A stretch of 64,000 nt of DNA from Saprospiraceae bacterium (GCA_016717145.1 JADKGD010000016.1:62001-126000); one strand, 5' to 3'; positions 39,886-50,575 are shown, counted from the first letter of the stretch. The notes: a model not told the origin generated them from the letters alone. Program-made: numbers and translations.

Positions 39886-41215
39886 TATTGACTCTTTAAA
39901 AGAAGCCATTGAGAGATCACCGGATAATATTCCTTTGCGTATTATGCTAGCCGGCAAATATCTTCATTTCGGAAGACTTGAAGAAGCGGAAACTGAATTT
40001 CAAACAGTATTGAATTATGACAGTAATCATGTGAAGGCCAAAGAAGGTCTGGCTGAAATTTACTTTAGAAGAGGAAGATACTCAGGCGTTATTGTGATCG
40101 TTGAGGAACTTATGAAACGCGACATGGCATCCGAACGAATGATGGTTATTTGTGCAAAGTCTTTTGTCCGTGAAAAGTCGATTGAAGAAGCTCAGGAAGT
40201 TTATGAAAAAATTCTGGATGAAAATCCTGATTTTGAGGATAAAGAACTGGATGAAAATCTAAGAATGCCGTCTTTTGATGTGGATGATGACGAAGACTTT
40301 GATGAAGAGGATCCATTTGGTTTTGGTTTCGTAAACGGACCTGATGACAAAGACTTTATTTTGGAGAAGCCCGACATATCTTTTAAGGATGTAGGTGGCA
40401 TGGAAAAGCTGAAGGAAGAAATAGATTTGAAAATCATAAAACCTCTTGAAAATGCTGATTTATATGCCGCATATGGTAAAAAGATCGGTGGAGGAATCCT
40501 ATTGTATGGACCGCCGGGCTGTGGTAAAACATATCTGGCTAAAGCAACTGCCGGCGAAATCAAGGCCAATTTTATAAGTGTTGGTATAAGTGATATCCTG
40601 GATATGTGGATAGGTCGAAGCGAAAAAAACATGGGTTATATATTTGAAGTAGCTCGACGTAATACGCCATGTGTTTTATTTTTTGATGAGGTCGATGCAT
40701 TAGGTGCCAGTAGATCAGATATGAAAAATTCGTCGGGAAGGCATGTGATTAATCAGTTTCTGTCAGAACTTGATGGCATAGAAGGCAATAATGAGGGTAT
40801 CCTGGTGATGGGTGCGACAAATGCACCGTGGCATCTTGATCCTGCATTCAGACGACCAGGTAGATTTGACCGCATTATTTTTGTACCACCACCTGACAAT
40901 ACCAGTAAGGAAAAAATTCTTGAAATCATCATGCAGGAAAAGCCAAAAGAAAAAATAGATTATCAAAAAGTCGTTGAGCATACAAAATTTTATTCAGGAG
41001 CAGATTTAAAAGCTATGATAGATATTGCTATTGAAGATAAACTTAAAATTGCCTTCAAGACAGGTATACCTGAACCGATAAATACTGATGACCTTATTAA
41101 AGCTGCAAAAAGACATCATGCAAGTACTCGTGAGTGGTTTAATACGGCTAAAAATTATGCACTTTTTGCTAATGAGTCAGGGATTTACGATGAGATTTTA
41201 AAATATATAAAATAG
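39878..41215 (+). CDS. TPR-AAA+ ATPase (CDC48/spastin-type AAA domain)
   Basis: A 445-aa protein. Residues 1-90 are TPR repeats (IPLRIMLAGKYLHFGRLEEAETEF, AKEGLAEIYFRRGRYSG). A highly acidic linker follows (about 125-160, DVDDDEDFDEEDPFGFG), then one AAA domain: ISFKDVGGMEKLKEEI, Walker A GPPGCGKTYLAKA (about 210), Walker B VLFFDEVDALG (about 267), sensor ATNAPWHLDPAFRR and arginine fingers in RRPGRFDR. There is no protease domain as in FtsH and no second AAA ring as in CDC48. It overlaps the upstream unknown gene by 8 bp. Expected activity is hexameric ATP-driven remodelling; the target is unknown. Confidence 0.85.
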   Translation: MNDIDSLKEAIERSPDNIPLRIMLAGKYLHFGRLEEAETEFQTVLNYDSNHVKAKEGLAEIYFRRGRYSGVIVIVEELMKRDMASERMMVICAKSFVREKSIEEAQEVYEKILDENPDFEDKELDENLRMPSFDVDDDEDFDEEDPFGFGFVNGPDDKDFILEKPDISFKDVGGMEKLKEEIDLKIIKPLENADLYAAYGKKIGGGILLYGPPGCGKTYLAKATAGEIKANFISVGISDILDMWIGRSEKNMGYIFEVARRNTPCVLFFDEVDALGASRSDMKNSSGRHVINQFLSELDGIEGNNEGILVMGATNAPWHLDPAFRRPGRFDRIIFVPPPDNTSKEKILEIIMQEKPKEKIDYQKVVEHTKFYSGADLKAMIDIAIEDKLKIAFKTGIPEPINTDDLIKAAKRHHASTREWFNTAKNYALFANESGIYDEILKYIK

Positions 41216-41353
41216 AATAAAAATTCTAAGGAATTGGCATTGTTTTCTACATCAATGGTATTCAAATCGACAAGAATATTTTGGTTTACTTTATAATTCT
41301 TATTTACCTTTCTATTAACATGACTAATAATTTTAAATAAAAAAAATCAACAC

Positions 41354-42619
41354 ATGAATGATATGGATCTTTTCAGACAGATCTCCAGAGCTGATGTACT
41401 TTTAGGTCAATCCAGGTTTACACAGGCTGAAGAACTATTGGAAAGATTAATGAGCGTGGGCGTTGAAAACGTTGAAATCTTCAAGATGATGGCAATTGCC
41501 AAAATGGGACTTCATAAATATGAAGATGCTTCTCAGCTTTGCACGATCATCATCGAACAAAACCCCAATGAAGCATTTGCATATTATATCATGTCCAATA
41601 TTAAAGCTTATGATCGCCAATTTGATGAGGCAAAATCACTTATGGATAAAGCCATTTATATTGACCCTTCAAACGCTGATTTTTTTGCCTTCAAAGCAAA
41701 TTTATTTTTGCAGACAAAAGATTTTGACCTTGCCTTGGAGAGTGCAGATACAGGGCTACGGGCAGATGCTGAGAATATTGCCTCTCTGAACGCAAGATCA
41801 TCTGCACTCGTAGGATTAGGTCGGAAGGAGGAAGCTTTTGAAACAATTGACAAATCGTTGGCTACTGACCCCAATAATCCAAATACGCATGCAAACATGG
41901 GTTGGGGACTCTTGCATCATGGAAGATCTGACGAAGCGCTCATTCACTTCAAAACAGCATTAGCTGAAGATCCGATGCATGAATATGCTAAATCCGGAAT
42001 GCTTGAAGCAATGAAAGCGAAGTTTCCTTTATATAGATACTTTCTTACCCTCATGTTGTGGCTTGGTAAGATGAAAGGAAAAAATCAATGGATATTTATC
42101 ATCGGCACCTACATAGGTCTTCGGGTTTTAAGTAACATCGCCCAAAACAATGAATGGCTATTTCCTTATCTTATTCCTTTAATTATTATAGTAGTTTTGT
42201 TTTTTGTTTCGACATGGATATTTTCACCAATTATGAATCTTTATTTGTTGACAAATAAATTTGGATCTTATACTTTGTCGAAGGAACAAAAAACTTCGGC
42301 CAAATTAGTAGGCTTATGTTTAGTTTTTTCAGGATTGAGTATGTTGACTTATTTTTTAATATCACAAAATGAAGGATTGATATCAACTTCAATTTTATTA
42401 TTTTTTCTAATGATTCCACTTGGTTCAATGTACAATCCATTGATTGAGGCAAATAAACGTAAACTGATATATTTTTCTATCGCCATAGTTATCAGCGTAT
42501 GTTTACATGGGTTTTTTGCCATATTAAACAATCAGTTTTATACAAACTTTTCGATTATTCCTTTTGGATTACTTATTGGGTATCAGTGGTATACCAACTA
42601 TATAATTTTAAGGGAATGA
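41354..42619 (+). CDS. TPR protein with C-terminal membrane domain
   Basis: A 421-aa protein. Residues about 1-215 form TPR repeats (RFTQAEELLERLMSVGV, EAFAYYIMSNIKAYDRQFDEA, DLALESADTGLRADAENI, NTHANMGWGLLHHGRSDEA). From about 225 there are roughly six hydrophobic helices in pairs (WIFIIGTYIGLRVLS, LIPLIIIVVLFFVSTWIF, LVGLCLVFSGLSMLTYFL, LIYFSIAIVISVCLHGFFA). It lies 138 bp after the TPR-AAA+ gene in the same direction, and both share TPRs. It could be the membrane anchor of the same system. No family name is recognised. Confidence 0.7.
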   Translation: MNDMDLFRQISRADVLLGQSRFTQAEELLERLMSVGVENVEIFKMMAIAKMGLHKYEDASQLCTIIIEQNPNEAFAYYIMSNIKAYDRQFDEAKSLMDKAIYIDPSNADFFAFKANLFLQTKDFDLALESADTGLRADAENIASLNARSSALVGLGRKEEAFETIDKSLATDPNNPNTHANMGWGLLHHGRSDEALIHFKTALAEDPMHEYAKSGMLEAMKAKFPLYRYFLTLMLWLGKMKGKNQWIFIIGTYIGLRVLSNIAQNNEWLFPYLIPLIIIVVLFFVSTWIFSPIMNLYLLTNKFGSYTLSKEQKTSAKLVGLCLVFSGLSMLTYFLISQNEGLISTSILLFFLMIPLGSMYNPLIEANKRKLIYFSIAIVISVCLHGFFAILNNQFYTNFSIIPFGLLIGYQWYTNYIILRE

Positions 42620-42684
42620 GGACAATGTGTTTTAATTAGTTTTAACTGCACGACTTGCTCTAAGAGTCATTTGATCATTCAATA

Positions 42685-43416
42685 CTAAAACTTTGTTTCG
42701 AGCAAATATGGCATCATCGATCTCCAGGTAGGCCAGTCATGTTTGATATCATATCCCCATACATCCAGGTGGTGATGTATAGAACGGTGATGTAAGAGTC
42801 CTGATAAATATCGGGATCCGTCAGGATCTTCATAATCTCCTGAACCGGTAAGAATGTGAATATGACCGGAACTTCTTATAGAGTCTAAGTGCCATTCATC
42901 CGTTAAATCCTTAAGGTAATGTAATGGACTATTCCAATAACAGTCATCATCCCAATAACTTTTTGTATAATCGCCTAAATCATATACTCCTGACATAGCG
43001 ATACATCCTCGAATAGCTGTTGGGTTTTTGAAAAATAAATTGGCTGCATGTAACGCACCAAACGATGCACCACAAGTTATGATAGGTGTTTCCTCGCTAG
43101 TTCGGCCTTTTATAAAAGGTACTACTTCATTATACACATAATCATTAAACTGTTTGTGTCGTATTATTTTATGACGACCTTCCATTTTATTATTTAACCA
43201 GCTTTCGTTATTTATCGAATTGATGGAATAAACTTTAACTTTCCCCTGATCAATATATTTTGAAATAGCGTCTATCATTAAAAATCTTTCATATTCAAGA
43301 TAGTCCGCAGCGGCTGTTGGCAGCAAAAGCAATGCAATTCCATGGTGCCCATATTCCACAATTTCCATATTTTTATTTAATGATGGACTGTACCATTTTT
43401 GTATCTCTCTGTGCAT
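42685..43416 (-). CDS. Alpha/beta-hydrolase (putative esterase)
   Basis: A 243-aa cytosolic protein of the putative-esterase (esterase D-like) type. The nucleophile elbow is TCGASFGALHAANLFF (G-x-S-x-G). The acid lies in the region LTGSGDYEDPDGSRYL, and the catalytic His is in the tail (YDIKHDWPTWRSM). The oxyanion part fits HHGIALLLLPTAAADYLEYE. The length is normal for a minimal hydrolase. Substrate unknown. No signal peptide. It faces the TPR membrane gene tail to tail. Confidence 0.85.
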   Translation of the reverse strand: MHREIQKWYSPSLNKNMEIVEYGHHGIALLLLPTAAADYLEYERFLMIDAISKYIDQGKVKVYSINSINNESWLNNKMEGRHKIIRHKQFNDYVYNEVVPFIKGRTSEETPIITCGASFGALHAANLFFKNPTAIRGCIAMSGVYDLGDYTKSYWDDDCYWNSPLHYLKDLTDEWHLDSIRSSGHIHILTGSGDYEDPDGSRYLSGLLHHRSIHHHLDVWGYDIKHDWPTWRSMMPYLLETKF

Positions 43417-44195
43417 ACTTTGAATTTTTTCACAAGAAAAGAAATATTTTTATAATTTACTTTCAGAAACCTTGGATTTTTTGATAAAAACATTGTAACC
43501 TTATGACTTGTCAGTAGCAGTTAATTTAATATATTGCGTTAATTCAGCGAGTTTTAGAAATTTTTTTCATATTTCCTTCATTAGAGATTATTTTAAACAA
43601 AGACTTGATGAATTGTAATCACAAGTCCTAAAGAGAAATAATCATATCTAGTAAATCTTAAATTTTACTTATTTATTTAAAATAAAAATTGAAATGAAAT
43701 AGAAATTTAGTTTTGTAAAATTATATACAATTTAAATGTTTTTTAAAAAATTTTAACAGATGTGTGTTATTTTTGACCTTTGAATTTATAAACGAATGAA
43801 TTTTATTGGGTTTAAAGAGACCTTTAAGGTATATTCGAAAGTCGTAACCAAAAACAGCATTTATTTATTTGTTAATTCAACCTTGATTTAGCACTATACG
43901 TACCGCGTTACAATTTTCTCTACTTTAATAGTAATTTCTTTAAAAAAATAATGTTAGATTTTACATTATATTCCCAATTGGAGCAGTTGGCTTAAGATGT
44001 GTTTATTGGGACGTGTTTTTAATACTTTTGTTTTACATCAAATTTAAATCTGTAAAGTAAGTATTAAAAATGTTTGTAAAGAGTGACAAAGGATTTATCC
44101 TGCGTCAGATGAAATTGGAATTAATAATTTATGATATTCGATTAAAAGGATTCCGACCCTTTTAATCGACTTTATTTGAACCTAAAAATTTGAGA
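43417..44195. other. Long AT-rich leader region of the giant adhesin gene
   Basis: About 780 bp without an ORF of note. TATTTTTG at 43768-43775 fits a -7 box without a clear -33 partner, about 420 bp before the start codon. The region includes a perfect hairpin just before the gene (44139-44168). It probably holds the adhesin promoter and a long 5' untranslated region, and also the divergent promoter of the esterase gene. I see no RNA gene or repeat. Confidence 0.4.
44139..44168 (+). promoter_or_regulatory. Perfect hairpin in the adhesin 5' leader
   Basis: CGATTAAAAGG pairs perfectly with CCTTTTAATCG over 11 bp, with an 8-nt loop (ATTCCGAC). It ends 27 bp before the start codon of the giant gene and is not followed by a T run, so it is not a classical terminator for an upstream gene. 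Possible roles are mRNA stability or translation control. Confidence 0.6.
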
Positions 44196-47100
44196 ATGAA
44201 AACTTTGTACACTTCAATGTGTATTGGATTGTATTCCAATACACTTATCAAGTCTGTAAAAGCATCCATTAGTAATTCATTATTATGGCTGATTTTTATG
44301 GGCTTTTTCTTTTTAACCCAGTCCGTGACGGCCCAAACTACTATAGGGCCTATCAATATGGGTAATCTCACTGATTATTTATTTGTATTTACAGATGCTA
44401 ACGCCGATGCCAACTGGCAAGGTGCCACCAAGGGATTTGTAGGAAATGTAGCTATTGACGGCATTCAGGCAGCTGAAAGAACATCTGGCGGAGTACCTTA
44501 TGCTGGTACGATTTCTACCAATGATGGATCCTTAGGTGCCTGGCAAAATATAGTTACTCAAAATGCCGGACAAGCAACAGCAAGTACTGGACAAACAACA
44601 CAGCTTACACAGCTGGAGTCTCAGTTAAATAATGCATTCACTCAAATCAATGCTCTGTCAACTACAGCAGGATACAGCAGTGTTTCTTCCACATCTCTTA
44701 ATGGGCTCAATACCCAAAATAGTATTGTGGAAACATTTGTGATTAATATCACGTCTGGTCTTGGCTTTTCAAGCAAAATTAATATCACTGGTGATGCTGG
44801 CGATGTTTTTATATTGAGATGGGATTCAGACGGAAATCCTAATAATGGTTATCAGGGTGAAGTAAAGCCGCAAAGTGGTGGAGCCATTGTGCCATTGGGT
44901 GGGTTGAAACCATCTAATTTTATCAATGTAGCTGGTAACATAAACTCGAGTGGTGGGGGAAGCAATCCATCAGGACCTTATCCTCAGGGTCCTCGATTAA
45001 ATAATGGAACAGGGGCCTTAATATCAGGTGCTTCAGATTTTGGTGGTGGAGGTTTTTTTACTGGATATTGGCTCACAACAGGAGACCCGTTAACTGGAAA
45101 AACATCTCCACTGAGCAATGGTATTTTTGTTGGTGGTTGGTATAGTAAAACAACTGAATTCAGCATGACATCTGGTACAAGTGGTGTGTATGTTGGTCCG
45201 GAAGCAAACTGTACCTGTCCGAATAATCTTGTTCAAAATCCTTCATTTGAAAATGGTGGTACGAACTGGAGTTCAAGTGGTGGAAATTTTACACAAGCAA
45301 CATATGCTGCCGTATGCGGAACCTATGCAGGTCATTTTCAAATTACCAATACAAGCAATAATAGGGTTACTCAAACCATTGCTTCCGGTACTATTTCGAG
45401 CGGTACTTCACTATTGCTTAAAGTATATGCGGGAACACATAATCCTTCATTTAATCATTATGTGGCCATCCAATATTTTAAAAGCGATTGGACATATATT
45501 AGCGAAAATGCCGTTGCGGTAAACAGCATGCTGCCGACGATGACGGAATATACTATTAATGGTACAGTGCCAGCAAATACATATTACATCACTGTTGCAT
45601 TCAGCGGAAATGGCGATTGGATAAAAACAGACAACTGGTGTCTTACAAGTTCATGTTCTAACGTAACTTCTGGGGGAACAATAGGTTCTAATCAAAATTC
45701 GTGCTCAAGCAGTTTTACACCGGCAACGTTAACCAATGTGACATCCCCATCAGGAGGTTCCGGAACCTTGGAATATCTATGGTTAAAAAGTACAACAACT
45801 TGTATCGCACCTAATGGCACAAATGATGCAGAGTGGTCTCCAATATCCGGTACCAATTCAGCTACTTACAGTCCTCCTGCCCTAAGCCAAAACACATGTT
45901 TTTTGCGTTGTTCAAGAAGAGCAGGATGTACAAATTATGACGGTGAATCGAATGTTGTGTCAATAACTTTAAGTGGTCCTCCGGTCGTACTCGCCCAATC
46001 AGAATTGAATTTGGTAAAAACAAGAACAATAACAAATGAAATTTTGTGCGGCAATACTGCAGTCAGCAGAGTTTTTTATGCGGATTGTCTATTGGATAAT
46101 GCACCAAACCCAACAGCCCCAAATATTAATTATTGGAAGATTATTGGTGGTGGCGAATTTAAAGAATATTGTGATGGAACGGCTCGGGTTGATATGCAAA
46201 TTCAAAACTTAGCTGTAGCTACATATAAATTCAATTTTTCATTAGTATTTACCGGACGGACTTATACTGCGCCTTCAGGGTCCCCTCATATTGAAGGATG
46301 TACCACAGTAGCAGCTGGAAATTGGTATTATTACACAGGCTCAAATGGATCTCTGATCGGTATAGAAGGGCTTGCAGGAGGAAATATTTCTGTTAGTAGG
46401 AGTATGACTTCTTTCCAACTTGGTACAAATGCTAGTTTGTATCAATCTGTTTTAGGTCAGTTTGGTGCAAGTGGATGGTTGAATAGTGCTATAATCAGTC
46501 AACCAACAGCGTTTAATTTTGCTCCTTCCTGTCAAATGGATTTGAATTTTTATCTATCTGGAGGTGATTTAACATCAACTCAAGCATCAGCTTGTGGTAA
46601 AATCTGTTCGGGAGCATCTACTACACTAACGGCGTATGCTGTTGGAGGAAAACCAAATTATACTTATAGTTGGAGTGGTGGTGGAAATTCCCAAACAAAA
46701 TCTGTTAATCCATCAGTAACTACTACCTATACAGTTACCATTACTGATGCAAACAGTTGCACTTCAATAGATGAGGTAGTCATTACTGTTGCGCCGCCTC
46801 CGACTGTATCCGCCGGAGCTGATGCCAACATTTGTGGAAATCAATCTATCATATTAACGGCAAGTGGTGCCGGTGGTACTCCAGGCTACACTTATAATTG
46901 GAATAATGGTTTGGGAGCCGGGTCCAGTAAAACAGTATCACCAACAGTCACAACCACATATATTGTCACAGTAACTGATGCACTGGGATGTACTGCAACT
47001 GATAATGTAGTAGTAACAGTTGGAGCTAGTGCGACAGTCGATATTGGTCCGGATATGACCATTTGTAATGGTGATCAAACAGTTATTAATTCTACCGTAA

Positions 47101-49697
47101 CAGGAATACCAACTTGTGGGACACCAGGTATTACAAATTGTAACAACACTCTGGCAACTTCAGGTGGTTGGTTGGAAAACCCTCCGGCTTCAACAATTTG
47201 TGGTGATAATGCCGGCACAAAATTGTGGACACAATCAGGCCAAGGTACATCATTTATTACGCTTGATTTTGGCAGTGTTCTTCCAGTTGGCACTACTTTA
47301 TGTTTTAATACTAAATTGGAACATTGCAATAACTCTTCTTCATCCAATTCAGACGCCAGGATTGAAACATCATTGGCTGTTGGAACCGGATTTTCGACGT
47401 TGGTAGCATCAAGATTATTTAGCAATCCTACATATAGTGAATTTTGTTATACAATAACAAGTACTGCACGATATGTAAAAATATCCGATAATGGCAAATG
47501 TGCCTTTAGAGTAGATTATGTAAAATATACTACGCCTAATACCTTCAACAATACCATTACATACTTTTGGTCCGGGCCAGGTATTTTGGGTTCAACAACT
47601 GGACCTAGCATTATTGCAAATGCTTCAGGAACCTACACTTTGGTTGTGACAGACTGCACAGGATGTGATGCGTCGGATTCAAAAGTATTAACCATAAACG
47701 GAGGTGTAGTAGCAGATGCAGGAGTTGATAAAAATATTTGTTTAGGTCAATCAGTGACATTATCTGCGGCCACAGTAACAGGTGGAATGTATGAGTGGCG
47801 CGAAAATGGATCTTCAACTATATTATCAACAATGCAAAATTATAGTGTTACACCAACTTCTACAAAATCATATATCCTTACTGTTAGAAATAATGGTTGT
47901 GAAGATTCAGATGACGGGATAGTTAATGTTAATTTATTACCTGTTGCTGCTGCAACTAATGATGGACCATTAACTTGTAGTAAAACTTCTGTTTTATTAA
48001 CCGCTACAGGTGGTGGTACATATAGTTGGAGCGGAGGTGGAACGGGTGCTACCAAATCGGTTACAGTCGCCGGAACTTATACAGTTACTGTAACTTCATC
48101 AGCTGGATGTACCGCAACTGCTTCAACTGTTGTAGGTTCTAATACCGGTAAACCAACACCAATTGCAAGCAATGATGGACCACTAACCTGCTTAAAAACA
48201 TCAGTAATCTTGTCCGTTACTCCGGTTACCGGGGTTACATATGCATGGAGCGGTGGCGGAACCAATCAGACAAAAACGGTTACAGTCGCAGGGACTTATA
48301 CAGTCACAGTTACCAACATAAGTAACGGATGTTCTGAAACGACAACCACCATTGTTACCCAAAATATAACCACTCCATCTGCCAGTGCATCAAATGATGG
48401 TCCGCTGACGTGTAGTAAAACCAGTGTTGTTATGACTGCATTACCAGCCTCTGGGGTAACTTACGCCTGGTCAGGAGGTGGAACAAACCAGACAAAAACA
48501 GTAAGTGTTGCCGGGACATATACCGTTACGGTTACCAGTACAACCAATGGTTGTTCTGCGACGGCATCGACTGTTGTTGAATCCAATACAGGCAAACCAA
48601 CACCAATTGCAAGCAATGATGGACCACTTACCTGCTCAAAAACATCAGTAGTCTTGTCCGTGACGCCGGTTACCGGGGTTACATATGTTTGGAGCGGTGG
48701 TGGAACCAATCAGACAAAAACGGTTACAGTCGCAGGGACTTATACGGTCACAGTTACCAATATAAGTAACGGATGTTCTGAAACCGCAACAACAACAGTT
48801 ACCCAAAATATAACCACTCCAACTCCTACAGCATCAAATGATGGTCCGTTGACATGTATTAAAACGACTGTTGTAATGACAGCGTTACCGGCTACGGGTG
48901 TGACTTACGCCTGGTCAGGAGGAGGAACAAACCAGACAAAATCTGTAACAGTACCGGGAACATATACCGTTACGGTTACCAATAATTCAAATGGATGTAC
49001 TGCCACTGCAAGTACCATTGTATTGCAGGATATAACAAATCCGACTCCTTCCGCATCAAATGATGGTCCATTGACATGTAGTAAAACAACTGTTGTAATG
49101 ACAGCGTTGCCGGCTACAGGTGTGACTTACGCCTGGTCAGGAGGAGGAACAAACCAGACAAAATCTGTAACAATACCTGGAACATATACCGTTACGGTTA
49201 CCAATAATTCAAATGGATGTAGTGCCACTGCAAGTACCATTGTATTGCAGGATATAACAAATCCAACTCCTTCTGCATCAAATGATGGTCCATTGACATG
49301 TAGTAAAACAACTGTAGTTATGACAGCGTTGCCGGCTACAGGTGTGACTTACGCCTGGTCAGGAGGAGGAACAAACCAGACAAAATCTGTAACAGTACCG
49401 GGAACATATACCGTTACGGTTACCAATAATTCAAATGGATGTAGTGCCACTGCAAGTACCATTGTATTGCAGGATATAACAAATCCGACTCCTTCCGCAT
49501 CAAATGATGGTCCATTGACATGTAGTAAAACAACTGTAGTAATGACAGCGTTGCCGGCTACAGGTGTAACTTACGCCTGGTCAGGAGGAGGAACAAACCA
49601 GACAAAATCTGTAACAGTACCGGGAACATATACCGTTACGGTTACAATAATTCAAATGGATGTGCCACTGCAAGTACCATTGTATTGCAGGATATAA
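44196..49697 (+). CDS. Giant T9SS adhesin, N-terminal fragment (frame continues in next ORF)
   Basis: First of three ORFs of one gene spanning 44196-58724. ATG 44196 (MKTLYTSMCIGLYSN) is chosen over TTG 44190. A long signal peptide ends near TQSVTAQ (residue 47). Then come an uncharacterised N-terminal beta-domain (nt 44340-45210, with GGFFTGYWLTTGDPLTGK and EFSMTSGTSGVYVG), a carbohydrate-binding-like beta-sandwich (45215-45660, NLVQNPSFENGGTNW), several Ig/PKD-like domains (46580-47030; 47700-47940) and the start of the 74-aa repeats. The ORF ends falsely at 49697 because one C is missing at GTTAC|AATAATTC near 49645, plus a 3-nt loss soon after (GGATGTGCC versus GGATGTAGTGCC). Other units show the intact sequence. 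Role by architecture: surface adhesion. Confidence 0.85.
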   Translation: MKTLYTSMCIGLYSNTLIKSVKASISNSLLWLIFMGFFFLTQSVTAQTTIGPINMGNLTDYLFVFTDANADANWQGATKGFVGNVAIDGIQAAERTSGGVPYAGTISTNDGSLGAWQNIVTQNAGQATASTGQTTQLTQLESQLNNAFTQINALSTTAGYSSVSSTSLNGLNTQNSIVETFVINITSGLGFSSKINITGDAGDVFILRWDSDGNPNNGYQGEVKPQSGGAIVPLGGLKPSNFINVAGNINSSGGGSNPSGPYPQGPRLNNGTGALISGASDFGGGGFFTGYWLTTGDPLTGKTSPLSNGIFVGGWYSKTTEFSMTSGTSGVYVGPEANCTCPNNLVQNPSFENGGTNWSSSGGNFTQATYAAVCGTYAGHFQITNTSNNRVTQTIASGTISSGTSLLLKVYAGTHNPSFNHYVAIQYFKSDWTYISENAVAVNSMLPTMTEYTINGTVPANTYYITVAFSGNGDWIKTDNWCLTSSCSNVTSGGTIGSNQNSCSSSFTPATLTNVTSPSGGSGTLEYLWLKSTTTCIAPNGTNDAEWSPISGTNSATYSPPALSQNTCFLRCSRRAGCTNYDGESNVVSITLSGPPVVLAQSELNLVKTRTITNEILCGNTAVSRVFYADCLLDNAPNPTAPNINYWKIIGGGEFKEYCDGTARVDMQIQNLAVATYKFNFSLVFTGRTYTAPSGSPHIEGCTTVAAGNWYYYTGSNGSLIGIEGLAGGNISVSRSMTSFQLGTNASLYQSVLGQFGASGWLNSAIISQPTAFNFAPSCQMDLNFYLSGGDLTSTQASACGKICSGASTTLTAYAVGGKPNYTYSWSGGGNSQTKSVNPSVTTTYTVTITDANSCTSIDEVVITVAPPPTVSAGADANICGNQSIILTASGAGGTPGYTYNWNNGLGAGSSKTVSPTVTTTYIVTVTDALGCTATDNVVVTVGASATVDIGPDMTICNGDQTVINSTVTGIPTCGTPGITNCNNTLATSGGWLENPPASTICGDNAGTKLWTQSGQGTSFITLDFGSVLPVGTTLCFNTKLEHCNNSSSSNSDARIETSLAVGTGFSTLVASRLFSNPTYSEFCYTITSTARYVKISDNGKCAFRVDYVKYTTPNTFNNTITYFWSGPGILGSTTGPSIIANASGTYTLVVTDCTGCDASDSKVLTINGGVVADAGVDKNICLGQSVTLSAATVTGGMYEWRENGSSTILSTMQNYSVTPTSTKSYILTVRNNGCEDSDDGIVNVNLLPVAAATNDGPLTCSKTSVLLTATGGGTYSWSGGGTGATKSVTVAGTYTVTVTSSAGCTATASTVVGSNTGKPTPIASNDGPLTCLKTSVILSVTPVTGVTYAWSGGGTNQTKTVTVAGTYTVTVTNISNGCSETTTTIVTQNITTPSASASNDGPLTCSKTSVVMTALPASGVTYAWSGGGTNQTKTVSVAGTYTVTVTSTTNGCSATASTVVESNTGKPTPIASNDGPLTCSKTSVVLSVTPVTGVTYVWSGGGTNQTKTVTVAGTYTVTVTNISNGCSETATTTVTQNITTPTPTASNDGPLTCIKTTVVMTALPATGVTYAWSGGGTNQTKSVTVPGTYTVTVTNNSNGCTATASTIVLQDITNPTPSASNDGPLTCSKTTVVMTALPATGVTYAWSGGGTNQTKSVTIPGTYTVTVTNNSNGCSATASTIVLQDITNPTPSASNDGPLTCSKTTVVMTALPATGVTYAWSGGGTNQTKSVTVPGTYTVTVTNNSNGCSATASTIVLQDITNPTPSASNDGPLTCSKTTVVMTALPATGVTYAWSGGGTNQTKSVTVPGTYTVTVTIIQMDVPLQVPLYCRI

Positions 49698-50575
49698 CAA
49701 ATCCGACTCCTTCCGCATCAAATGATGGTCCGTTGACGTGTAACAACGTAATGACAGCGTTGCCGGCTACAGGTGTGACTTACGCCTGGTCAGGAGGAGG
49801 AACAAACCAGACAAAATCTGTAACGGTACCGGGAACATATACCGTTACAGTTACCAATAATTCAAATGGATGTAGCGCCACTGCAAGTACTGTTGTATTG
49901 CAGGATATAACAAATCCAACTCCTTCTGCATCAAATGATGGTCCGTTGACGTGTAGTAAAACGACTGTTGTAATGACAGCGTTGCCGGCTACAGGTGTAA
50001 CTTACGCCTGGTCAGGAGGAGGAACAAACCAGACAAAATCTGTAACGGTACCGGGAACATATACCGTTACGGTTACCAATAATTCAAATGGATGTAGTGC
50101 CACTGCGAGTACTGTTGTAATGCAGGATATAACAAATCCAACTCCTTCTGCATCAAATGATGGTCCGTTGACATGTAGTAAAACGACTGTTGTAATGACA
50201 GCGTTGCCGGCTACAGGTGTGACTTACGCCTGGTCAGGAGGAGGAACAAACCAGACAAAATCTGTAACAGTACCGGGAACATATACCGTTACGGTTACCA
50301 ATAATTCAAATGGATGTAGTGCCACTGCAAGTACCATTGTATTGCAGGATATAACAAATCCGACTCCTTCCGCATCAAATGATGGACCGTTGACGTGTAG
50401 TAAAACAACTGTTGTAATGACAGCGTTGCCGGCTACAGGTGTGACTTACGCTTGGTCAGGAGGAGGAACAAACCAGACAAAATCTGTAACAGTACCGGGA
50501 ACATATACCGTTACGGTTACAAATAATTCAAATGGATGTAGTGCCACTGCAAGTACTGTTGTGTTACAAGATATT
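47945..50575 (+). repeat. Tandem array of twelve 222-bp (74-aa) Ig-like repeats
   Basis: The marker TGATGG in the ASNDGPLTC block occurs at 47960, 48173, 48395, 48617, 48839, 49061, 49283, 49505, 49723, 49936, 50158 and 50380. Spacing is 222 bp except 213 (first), 218 (unit with the frameshift) and 213 (unit with a 9-bp in-frame loss at 49740). The unit runs ASNDGPLTC, then VTYAWSGGGTNQTKSV, PGTYTVTVTN and NGCSATAST, with two conserved Cys. Units from 48839 onward are nearly identical at DNA level; earlier ones have diverged. Confidence 0.93.

Noticed and set aside
47945..50575. Regular repeats that could suggest a CRISPR-like array
   Set aside because: The period is 222 bp, the whole unit is repeated without unique spacers, and every unit is in frame within one protein.
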